From assembly GCF_014522265.1 (NCBI RefSeq), contig NZ_CP017024.1, positions 3,570,001 to 3,634,000 on the forward strand: DNA of 64,000 nucleotides, given 5' to 3'. This stretch comes from Pseudomonas oryzihabitans. GTDB lineage: Bacteria; Pseudomonadota; Gammaproteobacteria; Pseudomonadales; Pseudomonadaceae. The number at the start of each line of letters is the position of its first letter. Position 1 is the first letter of the stretch. Positions 45,498-55,708 of the stretch are shown piece by piece. The position numbers and the translations under genes were made by a program. The notes below the pieces were generated by a model that was not told the DNA's origin, made no database searches, and was given only the letters and a program-made list of their open reading frames with translations.

Positions 45498-46876
45498 AGA
45501 TGCAGGGCCCGGCCCAGGGCCCGTAGCGCCGCTTCCTGCACCGCTTCGCCCAGGGTGGGGTGGGGATGCAGGGTGGCGGCGACGTCTTCCAGCTGCATGC
45601 CCATTTCCAGACTGTGGGAAAAGGCCGTTGCCAGTTCCGCCACCTGCTGCCCGGTGGCCTGCCAGCCGAGGATACGGTGGTCGTCCGCGCGGGCCACCAC
45701 CCGCACGAAGCCTTCCGGCGCCTCCAGGGTGAGGGCACGGCCATTGGCGGCGAAGGGGAAGCTGGCGACCTTGGTCTCCAGCCCCTGGGCCTTGGCCTGC
45801 TCGGGGGTGAGGCCGACCACCACGATCTCCGGATCGGTGTAGCAGACCGCCGGGATGGCCACCGGGGCGAAACGCCGCCGCTTGCCGGCGATCAGCTCGG
45901 CCACTACCTCGCCCTGGGCCATGGCGCGATGGGCCAGCAGGGGTTCGCCGGTAAGATCACCAATGGCCCAGACGTCGGTCATGCTGGTACGACAGCCGTC
46001 GTCGACGCGGATGTAGCGACCGTCGTAGTCCAGCGGCAGGCGCTCCAGGCCTTCGGTGCGGGGGCGGCGGCCGGCGGCGACCAGGATGCGCTGGGCCGGC
46101 AGAAGCTCTTCCCGACCGTCGCCACGGGTCATCCGCAGACCCGCGCCGTCCGCGGCCAGACCGGCGACGGTGCAGCCCAGGTGCAGCTCGATGCCCAGGC
46201 GTTCCAGGCGCTGCCGTAGGGGCGCCGTGAGCTCGGCGTCGTAGCCGGGCAGCAGACGCGACTGGGCTTCCACCACCGCGACCCGGGCGCCCAGCTTGCG
46301 ATAGGCGATGCCCAGTTCCAAACCGATATAGCCGGCGCCCACCACCACCAGGTGGTCGGGGATTTCCGTGGGTGACAAGGCCTCGGTGGCCGATATCACC
46401 GGACCACCGAAGGGCAGGCTGGGCAATTCCACCGAGGTGGAGCCCATCGCCAGCACCAGGTGCTCGGTACGGATGCGCAGCCGCTCGCCGCCGGCGCGCT
46501 GCACCTCGACGGTCTTGCCATCGAGGATTTCGGCCCAGCCCTCGATTACCGTCACGCCCTGCTTCTTGAGCAGGGCGGCGACGCCGGTGGTGAGACGATC
46601 GACGATGCCGTTCTTCCAGGCCACGGCCTGGCCAAGATCCAGCTCCGGGCGGCCGTGGCGGATGCCCAGGCTGCCATGCTCAGCGCGACCGCTGGCGCGA
46701 TGATATTCCTCGGCGACATGGATCATCGCCTTGGAGGGAATGCAGCCGACGTTGAGGCAGGTACCGCCGAGGGCAGCGCCCTCCACCAGGGTGGTGGCGA
46801 TGCCCAGCTGGGCGGCGCGCAAGGCGGCGACATAACCGCCGGGGCCGCCGCCGATGATGAGGAGTCGGGTGTCCAT
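45494..46876 (-). CDS. lpdV: Dihydrolipoyl dehydrogenase (E3) of the branched-chain 2-ketoacid complex
   Basis: 460 aa FAD flavoprotein re-oxidising lipoyl groups with NAD+. FAD-binding [17 protein letters not shown] (about residues 9-25), redox disulfide [17 protein letters not shown] (Cys pair), NAD-binding [20 protein letters not shown], second FAD stretch [20 protein letters not shown] and catalytic His-Glu near [21 protein letters not shown]-like sequence ([10 protein letters not shown]). ATG at 46876 lies just before the bkdB stop. The name lpdV is given by its operon position. Confidence 0.93.
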   Translation of the reverse strand: MDTRLLIIGGGPGGYVAALRAAQLGIATTLVEGAALGGTCLNVGCIPSKAMIHVAEEYHRASGRAEHGSLGIRHGRPELDLGQAVAWKNGIVDRLTTGVAALLKKQGVTVIEGWAEILDGKTVEVQRAGGERLRIRTEHLVLAMGSTSVELPSLPFGGPVISATEALSPTEIPDHLVVVGAGYIGLELGIAYRKLGARVAVVEAQSRLLPGYDAELTAPLRQRLERLGIELHLGCTVAGLAADGAGLRMTRGDGREELLPAQRILVAAGRRPRTEGLERLPLDYDGRYIRVDDGCRTSMTDVWAIGDLTGEPLLAHRAMAQGEVVAELIAGKRRRFAPVAIPAVCYTDPEIVVVGLTPEQAKAQGLETKVASFPFAANGRALTLEAPEGFVRVVARADDHRILGWQATGQQVAELATAFSHSLEMGMQLEDVAATLHPHPTLGEAVQEAALRALGRALHL

Positions 46877-46878
46877 GG

Positions 46879-48165
46879 CTACTCCAGGAAAAGGGTGGCG
46901 GGTTGTTCGAGCAGCTGGCGCACGGCCTGGATGAAGCTGGCGGCGTCCTGGCCATCGATCAGCCGGTGGTCGAAGGAGGCGGACAGATTCATCAGCTTGC
47001 GTGGCACCACCAGGCCGTTGCGGAAGGCCGGGCGCTCGACGATGCGATTGACGCCGATGATGGCCACCTCGGGATGGTTGATGATGGGCGTGGAGGCGAT
47101 GCCTCCCAGCGGACCGAGGCTGCTGATGGTCAGGGTCGAGCCGGACAGGTCGTCGCGACCGGCCTTGCCGCCGCGCACCGCGGTGGCCAGCCGTGCCACC
47201 TCCTGGGCGCAGCCCCAGAGATCCATTGTCTCGGCATGGCGCACCACCGGCACCGCGAGACCCTGTTCGCCCTGGGTGGCGATGCCCAGGTGCACGGCGC
47301 CGTAGCGGGTCACGGTGCTGCTGTCTTCGTCGAAGCGCGCATTCATCTGCGGAAAGTCCCGCACCGCCACTACCAGGGCGCGAGCCAGGAAGGGCAGCAG
47401 GGTAAGATGGGCACGACGTCCCTGCCAGCGCTGGTTGAGGGTGGCGCGCAAGGCTTCCAGCTCGGTGACATCCACCTCTTCCACATAGGTGAAGTGGGGG
47501 ATATGCCGCTTGGCGGCCTGCATCTTCTCGGCGATCTTGCGTCTCAGGCCGATCAGCGGGATGCGCTCCTCGCCGCTGCGTTTCGCCAGGCCACCGCCGC
47601 CAGTGGCCGGTGGCAGTCCGGCGTCGCGTTGCTGCACATAGGCTTCCAGATCGCCATGCAGGATGCGCCCGCCCTGACCGCTGCCGGTGAGGAAGCGCAA
47701 TTCGATGCCCAGGTCCCAGGCGTGCTGGCGCACCGCGGGAGACGCCAGCGGCGGACTGCCGGGGGCCGGACGGGAAGCCGGTCGCTCGTCGTCGCGCGGG
47801 AGCTCCGCTTCCAGGCGTCGCGGAGCAGGGGCCGCTTCGGGCCTGGGCGCTTCCGCCTTGGGTGCTGGCGCCGGCGCGGCTTCCATCGGCACGGGGCGAC
47901 TGGCCTCGCGCAGATTGCCGTCACCGGCCACCTCCAGGCGGATCAGCTCGGCGCCCACGGCCAGCACCTGGCCGGGCTCGCCGCCCAGGGCGACCACCCG
48001 GCCCACCACCGGGGAGGGGATCTCCACCATGGCCTTGTCGGTCATGACGTCGGCCAGGGTCTGGTCTTCGCCGACTTCATCCCCTACCGCCACGTACCAC
48101 TTGACCAGTTCCACCTCGGCGATGCCTTCGCCGATGTCGGGCATCTTGATGACATGGGTACCCAT
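46879..48165 (-). CDS. bkdB: Branched-chain 2-ketoacid dehydrogenase E2, lipoamide acyltransferase
   Basis: 428 aa. N-terminal lipoyl domain (about 1-80) with [18 protein letters not shown], lipoylated Lys in DKAM. A Pro/Ala/Glu-rich linker follows, then an E3/E1-binding domain (about 138-180) with [20 protein letters not shown]. The acyltransferase core holds [17 protein letters not shown] and the HxxxDG active site in [17 protein letters not shown]. The ATG at 48165 is preferred over an upstream in-frame codon lying inside bkdA2. Transfers the branched acyl group from E1 to CoA. Confidence 0.94.
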   Translation of the reverse strand: MGTHVIKMPDIGEGIAEVELVKWYVAVGDEVGEDQTLADVMTDKAMVEIPSPVVGRVVALGGEPGQVLAVGAELIRLEVAGDGNLREASRPVPMEAAPAPAPKAEAPRPEAAPAPRRLEAELPRDDERPASRPAPGSPPLASPAVRQHAWDLGIELRFLTGSGQGGRILHGDLEAYVQQRDAGLPPATGGGGLAKRSGEERIPLIGLRRKIAEKMQAAKRHIPHFTYVEEVDVTELEALRATLNQRWQGRRAHLTLLPFLARALVVAVRDFPQMNARFDEDSSTVTRYGAVHLGIATQGEQGLAVPVVRHAETMDLWGCAQEVARLATAVRGGKAGRDDLSGSTLTISSLGPLGGIASTPIINHPEVAIIGVNRIVERPAFRNGLVVPRKLMNLSASFDHRLIDGQDAASFIQAVRQLLEQPATLFLE

Positions 48166-48166
48166 C

Positions 48167-49225
48167 TCAGACCTCCATGACGCGCTTGAGCGCGGCGCCG
48201 ACCCGGGACGGACCCGGGAAGTAGTCCCATTCCTGGGCATGCGGATAGGGGGTGTCCCAGCCGGTCACGCGCTCGATGGGCGCCTCCAGGCGATGGAAGC
48301 AGTGCTCCTGCATGAGGGACACCAGCTCGGCGCCATAGCCGCAGGTACGGGTGGCTTCGTGGACCACCACGCAGCGACCGGTCTTGTTCACCGAATCGGT
48401 GAGGGTCTGCAGGTCCAGCGGCCAGAGGCTGCGGATGTCGATCACCTCGGCATCGATGCCGGTCTCGGCGGCGGCCGCCAGGGCGACCCAGACGGTGGTG
48501 CCATAGGTCAGCACCGTGACCTGCTTGCCAGGGCGGACCACGGCGGCCCGTTCCAGCTCCACACGGTAATAGCCGTCTGGCACGGCGCTGGCCGGGTGGC
48601 CCGACCAGGGCGTTACCGGACGATCATGATGGCCGTCGAAGGGGCCGTTGTAGAGGCGCTTGGGTTCGAGAAAGATCACCGGGTCGTCGCTCTCGATGGA
48701 GGCGATCAGCAGGCCCTTGGCGTCGTAGGGATTGGAGGGCATCACCGTGCGCAGGCCGCACACCTGGGTGAACATGGCCTCGGGACTCTGGCTGTGGGTC
48801 TGGCCGCCATAGATGCCGCCGCCACAGGGCATGCGGAACACCAGCGGCGAGGTGAACTGGCCGACCGAGCGATAGCGCAGCCGCGCCGCCTCGGAGACGA
48901 TCTGGTCGATGGCCGGGTAGACATAGTCGGCGAACTGGATCTCCGCCACCGGGCGCAGGCCGTAGGCGCCCATGCCCACCGCGGCGCCGGCAATGCCGTT
49001 CTCCGAGATGGGCGCATCGAACACCCGCGAGGCGCCATATTTGGCCTGCAGGCCCTCTGTGCAGCGAAAGACGCCGCCGAAGTAGCCGACGTCCTCGCCG
49101 AACACCACCACGTTGTCGTCGCGTTCGAGCATCACGTCCATCGCCGAGCGGATGGCCTGGATCATGGTCAGGGTGCTGCGGCTGCCGGCCTGGGTCGGCA
49201 GGTCGGTTTCCTGTTGTACGGTCAT
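48167..49225 (-). CDS. bkdA2: Branched-chain 2-ketoacid dehydrogenase E1 beta subunit
   Basis: 352 aa. Starts MTVQQETDLPTQAGSRSTLT. Pyrimidine-binding family signatures are VVVFGEDVGYFGGVFRCTEG, RVFDAPISENGIAGAAVGMG, AEIQFADYVYPAIDQIVSEA and QVTVLTYGTTVWVALAAAAE. The C-terminus has IDIRSLWPLDLQTLTDSVNK. Pairs with BkdA1 to form the thiamine-diphosphate heterotetramer that decarboxylates 2-ketoisovalerate, 2-ketoisocaproate and 2-keto-3-methylvalerate. One base separates its stop from the bkdB start. Confidence 0.94.
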   Translation of the reverse strand: MTVQQETDLPTQAGSRSTLTMIQAIRSAMDVMLERDDNVVVFGEDVGYFGGVFRCTEGLQAKYGASRVFDAPISENGIAGAAVGMGAYGLRPVAEIQFADYVYPAIDQIVSEAARLRYRSVGQFTSPLVFRMPCGGGIYGGQTHSQSPEAMFTQVCGLRTVMPSNPYDAKGLLIASIESDDPVIFLEPKRLYNGPFDGHHDRPVTPWSGHPASAVPDGYYRVELERAAVVRPGKQVTVLTYGTTVWVALAAAAETGIDAEVIDIRSLWPLDLQTLTDSVNKTGRCVVVHEATRTCGYGAELVSLMQEHCFHRLEAPIERVTGWDTPYPHAQEWDYFPGPSRVGAALKRVMEV

Positions 49226-49229
49226 GGCG

Positions 49230-50685
<1,456 letters not shown>

Positions 50686-51147
50686 ATGGCTGGTCTGGAT
50701 CGTATCGACCTGCGCATCCTCAATGCCCTGTCCGCCGATGGGCGGCTGAGCTGGCGCGATCTGGCGCAGAAGATCGGGCTGTCGCTGACCCCGACGCTAC
50801 GGCGGGTCAAGCGTCTGGAGGAGGAGCGCTACATCCAGGGATATCACGCCCAACTCGACGAGACCCGGCTGGCCGGCAGTGTCAGCGTCTTCGTCTCGGT
50901 GCGTCTGGAAAAGCAGTCCACCGACTATTTGCGCGCCTTCGAACGGGAGATCGTCAAGGCACCCCAGGTGATGAGCTGTTTCCAGATGACCGGGGATGCC
51001 GACTATGTGCTGCGAGTGGTGGTGCAGGATCTGGCAGCCTATCAGCACTTTCTAGCCGAGACCCTGACCTGCATTCCAGGAGTGGCCAGTGTGACCTCGG
51101 CCTTTTCGCTCAAGGCGGTGCTACTCAGGCCGGCGCCACCGCTCTGA
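50686..51147 (+). CDS. bkdR: Lrp/AsnC-family regulator of the bkd operon
   Basis: 153 aa. N-terminal HTH LDRIDLRILNALSADGRLSW then RDLAQKIGLSLTPTLRRVKR (about residues 4-45), then the RAM ligand-binding domain (about 65-150) with SVFVSVRLEKQSTDYLRAFE and VMSCFQMTGDADYVLRVVVQ. In P. putida the Lrp homologue BkdR activates bkd transcription with branched-chain amino acids. The divergent position here supports the name. AGAGG sits before the ATG. Confidence 0.9.
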   Translation: MAGLDRIDLRILNALSADGRLSWRDLAQKIGLSLTPTLRRVKRLEEERYIQGYHAQLDETRLAGSVSVFVSVRLEKQSTDYLRAFEREIVKAPQVMSCFQMTGDADYVLRVVVQDLAAYQHFLAETLTCIPGVASVTSAFSLKAVLLRPAPPL

Positions 51148-51162
51148 GCGCAGGAGAAGCCG

Positions 51163-51375
51163 TTAGCGAATGCCGAGCGAGCTGCGGACCTTCTGCGCCT
51201 GGGCGGCACAATAGGCGCTATCACGCAGGCGCGCCATATCCAGCATCAGGGTCAGCCGGCGCTCGTCGCAGGAACGACCGAGCTGCACGGGCAGACCGCC
51301 ATCCGGGGTCAACGGGCCAAACAGGCAATCGATGTTGGGCAATTGAGCGACGAACTGATGGGTGAGGGCGAGCAT
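51163..51375 (-). CDS. Small hypothetical protein (70 aa)
   Basis: MLALTHQFVAQLPNIDCLFG then GGLPVQLGRSCDERRLTLML and ending KVRSSLGIR. It has two N-terminal-half Cys residues (IDCLF, RSCDE) and one more in YCAAQ. No signal or span and no recognised family. It lies convergent to bkdR and upstream of the response regulator on the other side, on the minus strand, with a 65-base gap to that gene. Function unknown. Confidence 0.55.
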   Translation of the reverse strand: MLALTHQFVAQLPNIDCLFGPLTPDGGLPVQLGRSCDERRLTLMLDMARLRDSAYCAAQAQKVRSSLGIR

Positions 51376-51440
51376 TGTTATTGTCCTAAGTACCAGGGTG
51401 GCGATGTGACACTATTCACATCGCCAAGGTTCCCAGGTCT

Positions 51441-51848
51441 TCAGGCGCTGGGCGTAACCGAATAGGCGACGCCGTTCACTGCATCGATCAGCTGACCGAT
51501 GGACCAGGGCTTGGGCAGGAAGCGCACCTGGCATTTGATGCTTGCGGTGGACGGCGTTTCGTAGCCGGACATGACAATAATCGGCATATCTGGCCAGCGC
51601 TGGCAGACCATGTTGGCCAGCTGCGCCCCGTCCATCGAACCCGGCATACGGATATCCGTGAGCAGCAGGTCGATGTTGGCGTCTTCCTTTTCCAACAGCG
51701 TCAACGCGGTGTCGGCGGAGTCAGCGGCGATGATGTTGAAGCCTTCGGGTTCGAGGATCTCGCGGACGAAATCCGCGACCAGTGGCTCGTCGTCCACCAC
51801 CAGGAGAGTGGGTCGGAAGACAGGGGTTCCCGGCTGTTCTGCGCGCAT
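51441..51848 (-). CDS. Single-domain response regulator receiver protein
   Basis: 135 aa, a CheY-like receiver with no output domain. Acidic pocket VVDDEP (Asp19, Asp20, Glu21), phosphoacceptor Asp65 in LLLTDIRMPGS, Ser in VMSGYE (Thr/Ser switch) and Lys in FLPKPWS. The partner kinase is not adjacent; the phosphate donor could be a hybrid kinase elsewhere. C-terminal segment IGQLIDAVNGVAYSVTPSA is normal. The preceding intergenic region is shared with the divergent GH5 gene. Confidence 0.9.
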   Translation of the reverse strand: MRAEQPGTPVFRPTLLVVDDEPLVADFVREILEPEGFNIIAADSADTALTLLEKEDANIDLLLTDIRMPGSMDGAQLANMVCQRWPDMPIIVMSGYETPSTASIKCQVRFLPKPWSIGQLIDAVNGVAYSVTPSA

Positions 51849-52246
51849 GACTGGACCTTATATACAAGACGTTGCTGAGCCTTGGATAGCCGCGACCCAG
51901 GAAAATTCCCCAGTCTGAGCGTCAATGAATTTGGCGTCAGATTTCTGTCTTTAGGGCGCGATTATCTTGTCAGACGCAGCGTTTCGACACTGCGACCCCA
52001 TGCCGCGCACATTTGGTTACGTTTGCCGTAAAGGCTCTAGGTCAGGGGTTTCAGCGTGAAAGTGAAGCAGAGTGACTACTTTTGGGGTGAAAGGTTTCAG
52101 CCACCTGGCATATGACTTGTATCGGGTAAGGCAACTGCAGGACGCAGAGTGCTTTTTTTGTCACGTCCCAGTGGCCTTACCTAAACCCAGGCTTTGCTCG
52201 TACACAAAGGATATCGACGCCACGCCTCCCTGAGCAGTATCCGACC
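51849..52246. other. Divergent intergenic region, no gene seen
   Basis: 398 bases between the receiver gene and the GH5 gene. It is less GC-rich than the neighbours (e.g. 51940-52160) and must hold both promoters. No clear promoter pair, operator or terminator was identified. A sequence resembling a -24/-12 element at about 52108-52123 has GT rather than GC at -12 and was not accepted. Confidence 0.4.
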
Positions 52247-54007
52247 ATGACGCCTATCCGCTCCTTCGCTACCGCCCTTCGTCGTCCGCTCGCCGCGGCC
52301 GCCACTGTTCTCGCGCTGTCCGCTGGCGTTGCCCAGGCCGAGCCTGTCAGCCTGGTCGGTCTGAATCTGTCGGGTGCGGGCTTCGCGCCCCAGGTGCTGC
52401 CCGGCATCAATGGCACCAACTACATCTTCCCGGTGGAGGCCTACTTCCAGCAGTGGAGCGCGCGGGGCGTCAAGCTGATTCGTTTCCCCATCATCTGGGA
52501 GCGCCTGCAACCCAAGCTGGGCGGACCACTGGACAGCGCCTACGTCGCCCTGGTGAACCAGACCTTCGGCTATGCGCAGAAGCACGGCATCAAGATCATC
52601 CTCGACCTGCACAACTACGCCCGCTATCGCGGCCAGGTGATCGGCACCAGCGGCGTACCCTATGCCCGCTATCAGGAGATCATGACCCACATCGCGCGGC
52701 AGTGGAGCGGCCAGTCCTCGCTGTACGCCTACGACATCATGAACGAGCCCCACGATGCCATGGCCTACTGGCCGACCGCGGCCCAGTACGGCATCAATGG
52801 CGTGCGCGCGGTGGACAGCACCCGCCCGGTCATCGTCGAAGGCAACGGCTGGTCGAGCGCCACCCGCTGGGCCGAATTCAACGACGCCCTGCTGGGGCTG
52901 AAGGATCCGGCCAACAACATCATCTTCTCGGCGCATTCCTACTTCGACGAGAACGCCGGCGGCAGCTACGACAAGACCGATGTCAACAAGCTCGACGCCA
53001 ACTATGGCGTGACCCGGGTCAAGCCCTTTGTCGACTGGCTGAAGAAGAACAACAAGCGCGGCTACATCGGTGAATTCGGTGTCCCGGACAACAATCCGCG
53101 CTGGAATCTGCTGATGGACAACATGCTGGCCTACCTCAAGCAGAACTGCATCCCGGCCTCCTACTGGGCCGCCGGTCCCGGCTGGGGCAGCTACTTCATG
53201 TCGGTGGAGCCGATCAATGGCCAGGAGCGGCCGCAGTGGCCGACCCTGCGCAAGTACCTGGACGACAGCAGCTGCACTGCCATCGGTCCGGTCGCCAGTG
53301 GCAGCACCGCGCCGGCCACCGGCGGTAGCGCCACCGGCAACAGCGGTTCGGCAGGCGGCAGCGCCGGCGGCAATTCCGGCAGCGGCAGCAACACCGGCAA
53401 CGCAGGCAACACCGGTAGCAATGCCGGTGTGCAGATTCCGCCGAGCACCGGGGCGACCGCCGGTACCGTGACCTCGGTGATCAACGACTTCACCAACCCG
53501 GACTGGCACAAGGGGGTGTTCCTCAAGAAGGCCGCGATCTCGGTACCCGGTACCGCGGTGAACCGCGCCGCCTTCAAGGCCGGTGCCTATCTCACCACCG
53601 CGGATGGCCAGGTGCGGCGGATTTCCGCGGTGCAGGTCGGCAACAGCCTGGGCGTCTTCACCGAGGGCACGCCCTTCAACGGCAACGCCGTGGGCTATCC
53701 CAAGACGGTGACCGTGTCGCCCACCGGCGTGACCAGCGCCGCCAGCGTCAGCAGCGCCATCAACGACTTCACCAACGCCGATTGGAATCGCGGTGTCTAC
53801 CGTCGCGGCGCGGCCATCTCCATCCCGGCCACCGCGGCCAATCGTTCGGCCTTCAAGCTGGGTGGCTCGGTACGCCTCGTCAATGGCCAGATCCTCAAGA
53901 TCAGCTATGTGCAGGAGGGCGCGAGCAACCTGGGGGTATTCTTCGACGCCAGCCGCCTGGATGCCAGCGTCGGCTACCCGAACACCCTGGTGTCCTTCAG
54001 CCGCTGA
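52247..54007 (+). CDS. Secreted glycoside hydrolase family 5 (cellulase-like) with repeated C-terminal module
   Basis: 586 aa. Signal peptide MTPIRSFATALRRPLAAAAT and on to AQA (about residue 31). The GH5 barrel (about 35-340) has DLHNYARYRGQ, the acid/base Glu167 in DIMNEPHDAM and nucleophile Glu276 in GYIGEFGVPD, plus a Trp-rich SYWAAGPGWGSY. A Gly/Ser/Asn linker (about 349-400) joins two 80-90-aa repeats (SVINDFTNPDWHKGVFLKKA... and SAINDFTNADWNRGVYRRGA...) of unknown fold, both ending VGYPxT. No canonical carbohydrate-binding domain was recognised. Substrate inferred as a beta-1,4-glucan. A strong bidirectional terminator follows. Confidence 0.9.
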   Translation: MTPIRSFATALRRPLAAAATVLALSAGVAQAEPVSLVGLNLSGAGFAPQVLPGINGTNYIFPVEAYFQQWSARGVKLIRFPIIWERLQPKLGGPLDSAYVALVNQTFGYAQKHGIKIILDLHNYARYRGQVIGTSGVPYARYQEIMTHIARQWSGQSSLYAYDIMNEPHDAMAYWPTAAQYGINGVRAVDSTRPVIVEGNGWSSATRWAEFNDALLGLKDPANNIIFSAHSYFDENAGGSYDKTDVNKLDANYGVTRVKPFVDWLKKNNKRGYIGEFGVPDNNPRWNLLMDNMLAYLKQNCIPASYWAAGPGWGSYFMSVEPINGQERPQWPTLRKYLDDSSCTAIGPVASGSTAPATGGSATGNSGSAGGSAGGNSGSGSNTGNAGNTGSNAGVQIPPSTGATAGTVTSVINDFTNPDWHKGVFLKKAAISVPGTAVNRAAFKAGAYLTTADGQVRRISAVQVGNSLGVFTEGTPFNGNAVGYPKTVTVSPTGVTSAASVSSAINDFTNADWNRGVYRRGAAISIPATAANRSAFKLGGSVRLVNGQILKISYVQEGASNLGVFFDASRLDASVGYPNTLVSFSR

Positions 54008-54015
54008 TCTTCAGC

Positions 54016-54070
54016 AGCGGGCAATAAAAAACCCGGTGACCTTTGGCCACCGGGTTTTTTATTGCCCGCT
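54016..54070. terminator. Bidirectional terminator with 23-bp perfect stem
   Basis: Left arm 54016-54038 and right arm 54048-54070, a perfect 23-bp inverted repeat with a 9-base loop. It carries six A and six T, so it works both ways between the GH5 and ClpP-like genes. Its outer bases overlap the stop codon of the ClpP-like gene. Confidence 0.92.
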
Positions 54071-54621
54071 TAAAGGTGGATGAAAGTGGTGACCTCACCC
54101 GGCTGTACCCGGCATTCGTCCACGGCATGGATCACCCCGGTGGTCAGGGCCGCTTCCGGACTCAGCAGCCGGGCGTTGGCCTTGAGGCAGCTGTAGATGT
54201 CCAGGGCTTCGGCGGCACCGGCCGTACGTTCGGCGACGATGCCGGCGTAGAGGTCCAGGTCGTAGTCCAGGCACATGGCGTATTCGGCCATGCGCGCATG
54301 GTCCACCGAGTTGTTCAGGTTCCAGTAGAAGGAATGGTAGAGGAACTTGCTGTGGCGACTGGCGGTGCGGTGTTCGCCGGCCAGGAACAGGATGTTGCCC
54401 ATGGATTCGACGGTACCCAGGTTGTGGGTGTGCACCGGCAGCGGCAGGGACAGCAGGAAGTTGTACATCGTGAAGCCGTAGCTGCAGTCACCGCCCATGG
54501 TGGCGATCTTCAGCAGAATCCGCGAGGCATCCTGCTGGACCGCCTGGGAGCAATGGGCGATCAGCTGGCCGCAACTGGTGGAATTGATGGGACCGGTGAA
54601 ATGGATGACATGGGTGCTCAT
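54070..54621 (-). CDS. ClpP-like serine peptidase
   Basis: 183 aa of the ClpP/SppA crotonase-like superfamily. Ser in GTVESMGNILFLAG and His in KFLYHSFYWNL match the ClpP active-site segments. The region ANARLLSPEAALTTGVIHAV aligns with the ClpP segment containing the catalytic Asp, where this protein shows Asn by my alignment. It lacks the long N-terminal loop and is unlinked to clpX or tig, so it is a paralogue rather than housekeeping ClpP. Substrate unknown. Start MSTHVIHFTGPINS at 54621. Confidence 0.8.
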   Translation of the reverse strand: MSTHVIHFTGPINSTSCGQLIAHCSQAVQQDASRILLKIATMGGDCSYGFTMYNFLLSLPLPVHTHNLGTVESMGNILFLAGEHRTASRHSKFLYHSFYWNLNNSVDHARMAEYAMCLDYDLDLYAGIVAERTAGAAEALDIYSCLKANARLLSPEAALTTGVIHAVDECRVQPGEVTTFIHL

Positions 54622-54769
54622 GGTGCCTACCGACGCGCCGGGGAGCCCGGCGGAGGGCGGGGCTCTATAAGAGTTGCTTCGGCGACTTTCGGACGGGCTT
54701 GAGCGTGAAGGTCGGCTGGCCGACGAAGCGCGTCCCAGACGGATGGACTGTGCCGTGACGCAACCAGGA

Positions 54770-55570
54770 TCAGCGCAGCAGCAGCATCGGTACTTCGGTC
54801 TTGTGCAGCAGCTGGGTGGTGCGACTGCCGCGCAGGAAGCGCCAGACCGAGGAATGGCTGTAGGCACCCATGATCAGCAGGTCGGCCCGGCGTTCGTCGA
54901 GGTGGCGAGGGACGATGCGCTCCACGTCGCCATGGGCGACGGTGGTGTCGACCCGGCACCCGGCGCTGCGCAGCAGCAGCGCCAGGTCTTCCAGGCGCTT
55001 GCGCAGGATCGGATCGTCTTCGCCGACCCGCAGCAGCGTGCCGCTCATGCCGGTCAGCAGCGGACTGCGCGCCAGCGCCAGGATGCCCTGGTGGGTGGCT
55101 TCCCGACCGTCATAGGCGATGGTGAACTGGCGCGGGGGCTTGAAGGGGCCCGAGCAGATCAGGATCGGCCGGTGCACGGCGCGTACCACGGCTTCCAGCT
55201 GGCTGCCGATGCCGCTGTCCCCGGAGCGCTCGCCGCGCTTGCCGATCACCAGCAGGCGGGTATCCCCTTCGAGGGTCTTGAGGGTATCCACCAGTCCCTC
55301 GGGGCGGCGCAGGATCTGCGGTGCCGAGGTCAGGCCCTGCTGGAGGAGGCGCTGGCGGGCATTGAGCAGCAGCGCCTTGGCCATGCCGGCACCGACGTCA
55401 TCGTCCAGATAGACCGGGGTACCGTTGGCGACCTTCTTGCCGCTACTGGCCGACTCCTGCACATGCAGCAGGGTGACGGGCGCATCCAGGCGTCGCGACA
55501 ACCAGGCGGTGTGGTCGCAGACGCTTTCGGCGTGGGGGGATCCATCGATGCAGGCGAGCAGGGAGGCCAT
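54770..55570 (-). CDS. Tandem universal stress protein (UspA)
   Basis: 266 aa with two Usp domains. Domain 1 (about 1-140) starts MASLLACIDGSPHAESVCDH and has LLVIGKRGERSGDSGIGSQL. Domain 2 (about 150-266) has the nucleotide-binding G-2x-G-9x-G(S/T) pattern in MGAYSHSSVWRFLRGSRTTQ. The ATP-binding motif suggests a UspA-like role in stress survival. ATG at 55570. It is separated from the ClpP-like gene by 148 bases and transcribed in the same direction. Confidence 0.92.
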   Translation of the reverse strand: MASLLACIDGSPHAESVCDHTAWLSRRLDAPVTLLHVQESASSGKKVANGTPVYLDDDVGAGMAKALLLNARQRLLQQGLTSAPQILRRPEGLVDTLKTLEGDTRLLVIGKRGERSGDSGIGSQLEAVVRAVHRPILICSGPFKPPRQFTIAYDGREATHQGILALARSPLLTGMSGTLLRVGEDDPILRKRLEDLALLLRSAGCRVDTTVAHGDVERIVPRHLDERRADLLIMGAYSHSSVWRFLRGSRTTQLLHKTEVPMLLLR

Positions 55571-55708
55571 AACGGTATTCCTTGGCAAGACCGGGACCAG
55601 ACACGATCCCTGTCCGGAGCGTAGCACCCGCCCGGCGCTGTCCAGATGACGCCTGGATGTCATCTTCGGCTTTTGCTGGACAGGTCACGGCCGTCATCCC
55701 GTACGCCC

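Noticed and set aside
52108-52123. Sigma-54-like element upstream of the GH5 gene
   Set aside because: The -24 GG is present but the -12 position is GT, not GC.
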